Below the pieces are notes generated by a model. The model was not told the DNA's origin. It ran no database searches and was given only the letters and a program-made list of their open reading frames with translations. Below, one piece after another: positions 1 through 8,400 of a stretch of 64,000 nt of DNA. The stretch is from Proteus terrae subsp. cibarius (lineage in GTDB: Bacteria; Pseudomonadota; Gammaproteobacteria; Enterobacterales; Enterobacteriaceae). Location: NCBI RefSeq assembly GCF_011045835.1, contig NZ_CP047349.1, positions 1,116,001 to 1,180,000 of the forward strand. Direction: 5' to 3'. Numbering within the stretch: the first letter of the stretch is position 1; the number at the start of each line of letters is the position of its first letter. A program made the position numbers and the translations under genes.

Positions 1-1055
1 ATTATCAAAATGATGACCTTAAAATAACACAAATTAATGAACTCTTACCGCCAGTTGCTTTATTGGAAAAGTTTCCAGCAACTGATAACGCGGCTTTTAC
101 AGTTCGTCATGCCCGTGAAGCTATTCATCAAATCCTAGCAGGAAAAGATGATCGTCTATTAGTGGTAATTGGACCTTGTTCTATTCATGATCCGAAAGCT
201 GCATTGGAGTATGCGCAACGTTTAAGCCTCATTAGAGAAGAGCTTAAAGATAAACTTGAAATTGTTATGCGTGTTTATTTTGAAAAACCACGCACAACAG
301 TAGGCTGGAAAGGCTTAATTAATGATCCTCATATGGATCATACCTTTGATATTAATGAAGGCTTGCGTATCGCTCGTAATCTTTTATTAACTATCAACGA
401 TAGTGGCTTGCCAACTGCTGGCGAGTTTTTAGATATGATAACACCTCAATACGTTGCTGATTTAATGAGTTGGGGTGCTATTGGAGCTCGTACTACTGAA
501 TCTCAGGTACACCGTGAGTTATCTTCAGGTTTATCTTGTCCTGTTGGTTTTAAAAATGGTACAGATGGAACTATTAAAGTTGCTATTGATGCAATTAATG
601 CCGCAGGATCGCCACACTGTTTTCTTTCTGTAACCAAATGGGGTCATTCAGCCATTGTGCGCACAGCGGGTAATGGCGATTGCCATATTATTTTACGTGG
701 TGGTAAAGAGCCAAATTACAGCGCTGAACATGTTGCAGCGGTAAAAGAAGGGCTTAAAAAAGCAGGTTTACCACAAAATGTGATGGTTGACTTCAGCCAC
801 GCCAATAGTTGCAAGAAATTTGAGAAACAAATGGAAGTTGGTGCCGATATTTGCCAACAAATTAGCGCAGGCGAAAAAGCATTAATTGGTGTTATGGTTG
901 AAAGTCATTTAGAAGAAGGTAATCAATCATTAGAAAGTGGTGAACCTCTGGTTTACGGCAAAAGCATCACTGATGCTTGTATTGGCTGGGATGATACAGA
1001 AACTCTGTTACGCCAATTAGCAGACGCAGTTGTCGCTCGTCGTAATAAAGCGTAA
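1..1055 (+). CDS. aroG: 3-deoxy-7-phosphoheptulonate (DAHP) synthase, AroG type, 5' end cut by the window
   Basis: Condenses phosphoenolpyruvate and erythrose 4-phosphate to DAHP, the first step of the shikimate pathway. The reading frame is open from base 3 and encodes YQNDDL, matching residues 3-8 of E. coli AroG, so only the start codon and about one residue lie outside the window. A TTG at 63 is therefore internal. Class I motifs are visible: VVIGPCSIHD, the KPRTTVGWKG phosphate-binding loop and GAIGARTTESQ. The sequence follows the phenylalanine-sensitive AroG isozyme more closely than AroF or AroH; isozyme assignment rests on remembered sequence. A hairpin terminator follows. Confidence 0.96.
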   Translation, partial: YQNDDLKITQINELLPPVALLEKFPATDNAAFTVRHAREAIHQILAGKDDRLLVVIGPCSIHDPKAALEYAQRLSLIREELKDKLEIVMRVYFEKPRTTVGWKGLINDPHMDHTFDINEGLRIARNLLLTINDSGLPTAGEFLDMITPQYVADLMSWGAIGARTTESQVHRELSSGLSCPVGFKNGTDGTIKVAIDAINAAGSPHCFLSVTKWGHSAIVRTAGNGDCHIILRGGKEPNYSAEHVAAVKEGLKKAGLPQNVMVDFSHANSCKKFEKQMEVGADICQQISAGEKALIGVMVESHLEEGNQSLESGEPLVYGKSITDACIGWDDTETLLRQLADAVVARRNKA

Positions 1056-1074
1056 TAATTAAATTAAAAGTATA

Positions 1075-1108
1075 AAAATGCCACTTTAAAAAGTGGCATT
1101 TTTTTATG
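1075..1108. terminator. Bidirectional intrinsic terminator between aroG and gpmA
   Basis: A stem AAATGCCACTT / AAGTGGCATTT with a short loop, flanked by an A run on the left and a T run on the right. It sits between the convergent aroG and gpmA genes and can serve both strands. Confidence 0.85.
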
Positions 1109-1129
1109 TAACTCAAAATAACAGTAAAA

Positions 1130-1882
1130 TTACTTCGCTTTACCTTGGTTAGCAACAGCGGCTGCTTTTGCTGCGATTTCGTCAGCATTACCTAAGTAGT
1201 AACGTTTGATTGGTTTCATGTTTTCATCAAATTCGTAAACTAAAGGTACAGCTGTTGGGATATTCAGCTCAAGAATTTCATCTTCGCTCATGTTGTCTAG
1301 GTATTTAACCAGAGCACGCAGTGAGTTACCGTGAGCTGCAATAATTACTTTCTCACCAGAAGCAACACGTGGTTTGATAACTTCTTCCCAGTATGGTGTT
1401 ACACGGTCGATAGTTAATGCTAGGCTTTCTGTTAATGGCAGTTCTGCCGCGGTTAAAGATGCATAACGAGGATCTTTACCTGGGAAACGTTCATCGTCTT
1501 TAGTTAATTCTGGTGGAGTGATAGCAAAACCACGACGCCATTGTTTAACTTGCTCATCACCGTATTTTTCAGCAGTTTCAGCTTTGTTTAAGCCTTGCAG
1601 AGCACCGTAATGACGTTCGTTTAATTTCCAGCATTTTTCAACTGGCAGCCATTGTTGATCAACTTGATCAAGAATGTTCCACAGGGTGTGAATTGCGCGT
1701 TTCAGAACAGAAGTATATGCATAGTCAAAAACGAAACCTTCAGCTTTCAGCAGTTTACCTGCTTCTTGCGCTTCATTACGGCCTTTTTCGGACAGCTCAA
1801 CGTCAGTCCAGCCTGTAAAACGGTTTTCTTTGTTCCATACACTTTCACCGTGTCGAACTAGCACAAGCTTAGTTACTGCCAT
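1130..1882 (-). CDS. gpmA: 2,3-bisphosphoglycerate-dependent phosphoglycerate mutase
   Basis: Interconverts 3- and 2-phosphoglycerate in glycolysis through a phosphohistidine intermediate. The 250-residue protein has the normal family length. The catalytic motif [10 protein letters not shown] is at residues 8-17 (His11 is the phosphorylated histidine), followed by [15 protein letters not shown]. The second active-site histidine is in [10 protein letters not shown] near residue 184. The ATG start is preceded by a GGAG-type ribosome site. It is convergent with aroG, as in E. coli, where gpmA also neighbours aroG. Confidence 0.97.
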   Translation of the reverse strand: MAVTKLVLVRHGESVWNKENRFTGWTDVELSEKGRNEAQEAGKLLKAEGFVFDYAYTSVLKRAIHTLWNILDQVDQQWLPVEKCWKLNERHYGALQGLNKAETAEKYGDEQVKQWRRGFAITPPELTKDDERFPGKDPRYASLTAAELPLTESLALTIDRVTPYWEEVIKPRVASGEKVIIAAHGNSLRALVKYLDNMSEDEILELNIPTAVPLVYEFDENMKPIKRYYLGNADEIAAKAAAVANQGKAK

Positions 1883-2271
1883 AGTTTAGACTCCTATAAT
1901 TACTTTCTTAATATAAGTTTAAAATTAGCACTTCAATCATTATATGGATCATCGACAAGAACGCCAAACATAAGTGACAAAACAAGGGGGATTAAGTCAA
2001 AAATGTCGTTTGTTCGATGAATTATTGCGCAGTTGTCACACCTTTTGCTTAATCGTTCAAGCTATTAATCTAGCTGGATCGGTGTAAAAAAACAAAATAT
2101 CCGTTTTGTATAAAAAATAGACGAAAATGACGTCCATAAAAACGACAGTTCCTTTATTTATTATTGTTTAAATAACAAGCAAGAAAATGTCGATTTAAAT
2201 AAAAATTCAGACCTAAGTTTAGCGTTAATTTATAAAATCATTGCCCTGATTATGGCAGTAAAAATCAACAT
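1883..2271. other. Intergenic region between gpmA start and modF end
   Basis: An AT-rich stretch of 389 bases between two genes on the minus strand. It should hold the gpmA promoter. I see no ORF with a credible ribosome site, no strong terminator for modF and no recognisable operator. Confidence 0.5.
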
Positions 2272-3738
2272 TTAACAAATTTCTTGCTGGTAACGATAAA
2301 CTTCGCCTTCTTTAATAAAAGTCAATCGATGAGTAATACATAATGGCGCATCTTCTTGATGGTGGCTTACAAACAAAAGTTGCGTATTACTGTGGCTTAT
2401 CATGATATCAATAAAACGCTGTACTAAGAGTCGGTTTGTTGTGTCTAATCCTTGCAGTGGTTCATCGAGAATGAGCAAAGTAGGGTGCTTAACTAATGCT
2501 CTAACAATTAAAACTAAGCGTTGTTGACCCCACGACAAGGAATGGAATGGATGATTAGCATGTGCGGTTAAACCAATTAACGCTAACCATTCATCAGCGA
2601 GTTTAAACTGTTTATCTGTAATTGCTTGATAAATGCCTATAGAGTCATGAAAACCTGAAATAATGACATTTTTTACCGTTGAAGAAACACGGTAACTCTG
2701 ATGTAAGGCATTACTGACATAACCAATATGGCGTTTAATTTCCCATATTGTTTCACCACTTCCTCTTTTACGACCAAATAGCGTTAAGTCATTGCTATAG
2801 CCTTGAGGGTGATCACCCGTAATTAAACTTAATAATGTCGATTTCCCTGCACCATTAGGGCCTAAAATCTGCCAATGTTGCTGAGGTTTTACCTCCCAGT
2901 TTAAATGGTGAAGAACAGGTTTGTCGTTATAGCTCACTACACCATCGTTTAGCACAATAGGAGAAAGAGTCGGCGATAGTTGAGGAATGGCATCAGGCGA
3001 ATCTTGTTCAGGTAATGTGAGATTTTCTAGCGTTTCACTGTGAGATAATTGGCCTATTACTGAGTCAGATAAAACTTGTTCTTTCTTGCCGTTGGCTACC
3101 AATTCACAATTAATCAGTAGACCTGCATACTGAATAAAATCAGGAATATCGTTAAAACGATTTAGAATTAGTACGATAGTTAGATTTTGTTGATGTAATA
3201 GTGTTAACAATTCATTTAAAGCATGGCGAGAATCCACATCTAACCCATCAAAAGGCTCATCTAAAATAATTAAATCAGGTTTATTCATTAAGAGTTGAAT
3301 AAGCAATATTTTTCGAGATTCACCAGTAGAAAGATATTTAAATCGTCTTGATAGCAAGTATTCAACACCAAATTGTTTGGCTAATAAAAAGCATCTGTCA
3401 TCATCTTTTACCTGCATTTGGATAACTTGAGCTACGGTTAAGCCAGTGTCTTCTTCACCTTCACTTAATAAATCTGTGTTATTACGACGCCACTCTTCTT
3501 CAATCATTTTTTGTAGTTTTTCAAAAGAGAGACTAATCGGGCGAGAAAATGTATTGATAAACTCACCAGAGAGCAAAATACCTTCTTGGCATAATGCATT
3601 TGCTAAGGCGGTTTTGCCACTTCCATTACTGCCTACAAATGCCCAACTTTCACCTTCATTTATGGCTAAATTGCCAATTTGTAAACAGAGTTTATCGCTT
3701 AAGCGGAATTGTGTTTTGTTGAGTTGTAAGTATTTCAT
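2272..3738 (-). CDS. modF: ModF-type twin ABC ATPase of the molybdate locus
   Basis: A soluble protein with two ABC ATPase domains and no membrane segments, as in E. coli ModF (once called PhrA). Walker A motifs are GSNGSGKT in the first half and GPNGAGKST in the second. Walker B/D-loop segments are LIILDEPFDGLD and LLILDEPLQGLD, and signatures are LSTGESRK and LSWGQQRL. The start is taken at 3738 (MKYLQLN), 13 codons inside the longest frame, because an AAGG ribosome site precedes it and this matches ModF N-termini. In E. coli it is co-transcribed downstream of modE. Here modE lies 10 kb away across a CDI locus, so modF must use another promoter. Its function is not settled in the family. 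Confidence 0.93.
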   Translation of the reverse strand: MKYLQLNKTQFRLSDKLCLQIGNLAINEGESWAFVGSNGSGKTALANALCQEGILLSGEFINTFSRPISLSFEKLQKMIEEEWRRNNTDLLSEGEEDTGLTVAQVIQMQVKDDDRCFLLAKQFGVEYLLSRRFKYLSTGESRKILLIQLLMNKPDLIILDEPFDGLDVDSRHALNELLTLLHQQNLTIVLILNRFNDIPDFIQYAGLLINCELVANGKKEQVLSDSVIGQLSHSETLENLTLPEQDSPDAIPQLSPTLSPIVLNDGVVSYNDKPVLHHLNWEVKPQQHWQILGPNGAGKSTLLSLITGDHPQGYSNDLTLFGRKRGSGETIWEIKRHIGYVSNALHQSYRVSSTVKNVIISGFHDSIGIYQAITDKQFKLADEWLALIGLTAHANHPFHSLSWGQQRLVLIVRALVKHPTLLILDEPLQGLDTTNRLLVQRFIDIMISHSNTQLLFVSHHQEDAPLCITHRLTFIKEGEVYRYQQEIC

Positions 3739-3931
3739 TATTATTAGCCTTATTTTTTTAATGTAAGCTAAGTGCAAGTTAAGTATCTAGCAATATAGGG
3801 TTAATAGAAACTTGTCAATATTTGCTGAAAGAACTTTTTCTAAAAGCCTTATACACCTACTATTTAATGATAACCTTTAAAATGCGTTTCTTATGTAAAT
3901 ATATAAATATCTCTTTAAGGATGATTTATAT
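3739..3931. promoter_or_regulatory. Divergent promoter region for modF and the two-partner secretion genes
   Basis: A non-coding stretch of 193 bases between divergent starts, very AT-rich. It must contain the promoter of the + strand secretion operon and, now that modF is detached from modE, probably a modF promoter. No specific operator is recognised. Confidence 0.45.
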
Positions 3932-5473
3932 ATGCATAAATTTAAAAACATAAACTTATTTTGTTTTATATTTTTACTCATTAGTAAGAATAGTTTTTCT
4001 TTGAATAATGAAAATGTAAACAGTAATTGCTTTCTTATTGATAAAGTTGATCTTACAGGAAGTACTCCATTAGATTATAGAAATATATCTAAAGTGATTT
4101 CACCGTATCTACAACAATGTCTAACATTAAATGATATGCAAGAGGTCGCTAAATCAATTACTAATAATTATATTGAAAAAGGTTATGTTACTTCACAAGC
4201 TATTATTCCAGAGCAAGATCTCTCTAATAATAAGTTAGTAATAAGGATTATTGAAGGCAGAATAAAAAATATTTCTATCAATGGTATTTCATCTAGATTA
4301 ATTGATATTATTTTTCCTTCCTCAAAGGGGAAAGTTTTAAATCTACGAGATTTAGAACATGGATTAGAACAGCTTAATCGGTTAACAACAGCGCAATATG
4401 CCTTGGATATTCAACCAAGCGATAGTGTGGGATATTCATCTGTAACTATTAATCGAAAAGCTAAAAAACTCCCTTTAAAGAATCGATTAACAATTGATAA
4501 TTCAGGAACAGAAATAACAGGAAAGATCTTACTTACTAACACGACAACAATAGATTCTTTATTTGGCTTGGGTGAACAGTGGATTTTTTCACTAAAAACA
4601 AATACAGATTTCCCTCATGCTCACTATTCTCGTGCTTATACTGCAAGTGTGAATATCCCTTATGGCTATTGGTTTTATCAATACCAGTTATCTGATAGTA
4701 GTTCATCTTATTCCTTCCAAAATAATCACAAATATATTTATAAAAACAAAAATAGAGATCAGCAATTTGATATTAGTCGTCTAGTTTATCGAGATAATAA
4801 ACAACGAATAACACTAAAGGGAACGTTAAAGCATAAGAAAGCAAAAACACAGTTAGCACAACAAAAATTATTAATAAATAGTCCCACATTGACTTCTTTA
4901 TCATTCAGCCCTGAATATACTTTAAGTTTACATAATGGATATTTAATCATTAATCCAACTGCTGAGTTTGGGATCTCTCTTTTTGGTGCGACACCTGATT
5001 ATATTGCTGATAATTCACCTCGTAGTCAATATCGAAAATTAAGTTTAAATTTAAGCTATCAATATTTATTGACTGATCAGTTTTCCTATCTCACTTCATT
5101 TCATAGTCAATATACGCCTGATAATCTTTATGGTTCGGAAAAAATAGTAATAGATGGAATAAAAGCTGTTCGTGGATATAAAGAAATAAATTTTAATGCT
5201 AATAGTGGGTTTTATTGGCGCAATGAAATAAATATATCACCAATAACTTCATTTTTAAGTAAGTGGAATTTTATTTTTGCACTTGATTATGGTGTCGCCC
5301 ATTCAGATCAATATGAAACAGAAAAGAATAAAATAATTGGAAGTGCAATAGGTGCTTCTTTCTATCATTCCACTTTTTCTTCTCAGATATTAATTAATAA
5401 ACCTATGTTTTATCCCAGATCATTAAAGCCAGATTGCTGGTCTTTTTATTGGTCCATTTCTCTTGCTATTTAA
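3932..5473 (+). CDS. cdiB: Two-partner secretion outer-membrane transporter (ShlB/FhaC/CdiB family)
   Basis: An Omp85-superfamily TpsB barrel that would export the adjacent giant exoprotein across the outer membrane. Residues 1-23 form a signal peptide. A POTRA region follows (IDKVDLTGSTPLDYRNISKV, then GYVTSQAIIPEQDL and IRIIEGRI), and the region from about residue 175 is barrel-like. The barrel carries the family VRGY lid-loop motif at residues 413-416. The 513-residue length is slightly short for the family but plausible. The start has AAGGATG upstream. It stops at the base before the next frame and is clearly co-transcribed with it. The symbol is assigned from context with a CDI-type partner; a hemolysin-type ShlB is the alternative. 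Confidence 0.9.
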   Translation: MHKFKNINLFCFIFLLISKNSFSLNNENVNSNCFLIDKVDLTGSTPLDYRNISKVISPYLQQCLTLNDMQEVAKSITNNYIEKGYVTSQAIIPEQDLSNNKLVIRIIEGRIKNISINGISSRLIDIIFPSSKGKVLNLRDLEHGLEQLNRLTTAQYALDIQPSDSVGYSSVTINRKAKKLPLKNRLTIDNSGTEITGKILLTNTTTIDSLFGLGEQWIFSLKTNTDFPHAHYSRAYTASVNIPYGYWFYQYQLSDSSSSYSFQNNHKYIYKNKNRDQQFDISRLVYRDNKQRITLKGTLKHKKAKTQLAQQKLLINSPTLTSLSFSPEYTLSLHNGYLIINPTAEFGISLFGATPDYIADNSPRSQYRKLSLNLSYQYLLTDQFSYLTSFHSQYTPDNLYGSEKIVIDGIKAVRGYKEINFNANSGFYWRNEINISPITSFLSKWNFIFALDYGVAHSDQYETEKNKIIGSAIGASFYHSTFSSQILINKPMFYPRSLKPDCWSFYWSISLAI

Positions 5474-5488
5474 ATGTTAGGAGTTTTT

Positions 5489-8400
5489 ATGTGTGAAAAG
5501 GATATTTCTTGGAAACAACGTTTAATAAGTTATATCATCGCTTATGTCATTGCTATTTATCCATTACATCCAGCTTGGAGTTTAGCAATTACGCCATCCG
5601 ATAAAACGATTAAAGTTAATCAACAAAATACTGTTCCTATTATTAATATTTCAACACCTAATAATCTTGGTATTTCTCATAATAAGTTTCATTCGTTCAA
5701 TGTTAGCAAGCAAGGTGTTGTACTTAATAATGCGACAACTTCTGTTAACACACAATTAGCCAAACAAGTGAATGCAAATACCCATTTAAAAGGTAGTGCT
5801 GCTCATTTAATTATTAATGAAGTAGTGGGAAATGGACGCTCACAATTACAAGGAAAACTGGAAGTTGCAGGAGAACAAGCGAAAGTTGTTATTGCTAATC
5901 CAAATGGCATTACGTGTGATGGCTGTTCGTTTATAAATACCCCAGCAATTACGCTCACAACAGGAAAACCTCTTTTTAACCCTCAAGGTGCTTATTCGGC
6001 AATAGAAGTGAAAAAAGGTGGTGTTGTTATTGGTACGCAAGGTATAGATCTCCAAACTCAGGATTATGCCGACATTATCAGCCGTAGTATTGAATTAAAT
6101 GGAAAAATTAACGCTAAAACCCTTTCTTTAATGCAAGGAAATAACCGTATCGATTTTGATAAAGGTACAGTAAATAGCATTAATGGTGAAGGCGTTAAAC
6201 CTACGCTATCTATTGATACGAAAATGCTAGGTGGAATGTATGCCAATCAAATACGTCTAGTCAGTACAGAAAAAGGTGTTGGTGTTAATTTAAGTAATAT
6301 TCAGACAAATCAAAACAGTGTGAATTTAACCGTTGATGGAAAAATTACCTTTAATGGCAATATTCAATCTGATCAAGATATTAATGTTAGTAGTAAAGAA
6401 CTACAAATTAATAGTAATACAAAGTTAAAAGCAAAAAGAGATATTACTTTAGCAACTAATACGCTGATTAATCATAGTGAAGTTATCACAGAGAAAGATA
6501 TGCGTTTATTTGCAGATAAACTCACTAATAAAAATGAAAAGGCACTTATTCAAGCGAAAGATAATTTATGGATACAGAGAAATGCGCAGGGTGATCCAAA
6601 CACTTTAATTGAGAATCAATCAGCTACGATAAAAACAGAAAAGGGTGATTTGATTATTCGAACTAAGAAATTGGTTAATGAATCTATAACACCTTTATTT
6701 AAAGAGATAAAACAAGAGCCTGATTCTAAACTCTCTATAAATATCGGTAATCACCTTCTCCTTCCATCTAGAAGCCCTACTGATGATTTTCTTTTAGTTA
6801 TTGCATTTCCTGAGTTAAAAAATTTCTCTTATAAAAAATGGTTTGATATTTTAGATTTAAAAAATAATGGAGGAGTTAATGTAGAACGTTCATATTTTGA
6901 AAAAAGTAATAAATATGTTCCTAGTATTATTTCTTCAGGAAATAATTTATATATACAATCTAATGATTTTATTAATAACCAATCTAGAATTATTGCAGAT
7001 AATAATTTAATTGCAACAGGAAGCAGTGCAAGATTATATTATTATCGTTCTGCATATCTTAATAAATGGGAACATTATTCTAATGATAATGCTCATCTTT
7101 ATTATCGGGATGATATAATAAAATATAAGCTTGATGAAGCTAAATTTAATAAGGTAAGTCATTTTGTTCCTTTTGTGAAAACGGGTAGTCATTATGAATT
7201 TTCTGTAAATGATGTCTCTGATTATATAATAAAAGCAGGTAATAATTTAGTATTAGATTTTAAAAATAGTATAGATTTAGATCGTAAACTTCCATTTACA
7301 GAAAAAGAAATAAAAAAATTCAGAGGGTTATCAGATTTTGAAAATACTATATTAGCTAAAAATATATTATTAAATGCTAATAATGTGAATATTTCTTTAA
7401 ATTTAACAGCAAACGATTCTTTATCTATTATTGCTGATAAAAGTATAAACATAAATAATTCAAAATTGCTAGCTGATGAAAATATAAGTTTGACAGCGAT
7501 AGATACTATAAAATTTGAGAATATAGATGTAACAGCAAAATATTTTTCTGCTATAACTAAAAAGGGAAATATTAGTCATTTATTTAATCCTACCACATTT
7601 TATACTCTAAAAGGTATTAAATCACCATATGTTGATATTCCTGAAAAAATATATTTTAATTCTGGGAAAAATATTGATATTTCAAATGTAATAATTAATA
7701 AATCCAATGAATTAAATTTATCTGCGCTAGAAGATATTAAAATAAATCGTGATGAATCTTTTCTTTTTAATTTAGTACCTTTTATTAGAGATAGTGGGTA
7801 TATTCCAGCATTTTTAATTAACATGGGGGTTTTGGAAAGTAATAATATAACTTTTACTTCAGGTAAAGATATTATTAGTCAAGGAATAAAATATCATAGT
7901 GATAAAGAAATAACCTTTAATGCAGGGCAGGATATTTTCCTTGCCTCAAAATCAATAAAAGAAGCCGATCCTTTCTTTAGTGATATTTATTATCTTCAAT
8001 TACAATCTAAGTTATTTTCAGATGATAACCTTATCTTAAATGCAGCGCGTGATGTTGATTTAAGTTCAACAGTATTAAATTCAAAAGATAAAGTCATTGT
8101 ATTAGCTGGTAGGAATATAAAACTGGGTGCAAATGCTTATTCTGCCATCAAAGACCCCCACGAAGATGCTCAAGACATTCAGTATAGCACAGCGGCTATT
8201 ATAGGAAATAAAGGTATTTCTATTGCGTCATCAGGTGCGTTAATAACAGAAGGAAGCTCATTCAAATCAGATGGTGACATTACGATATCCTGTGGTGGAA
8301 ATATTCAATTGGGATCGGTAAAAACACATTTTCGTAAAGAGTCGGGCTCTAAGTTAGAAGAAATTCACAAACAAGTTAGTACTGAAATTAATAGTGGCAA

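Noticed and set aside
3446..3766. 106-codon + strand frame opposite modF
   Set aside because: Antisense to conserved ABC motifs of modF, and no ribosome site.
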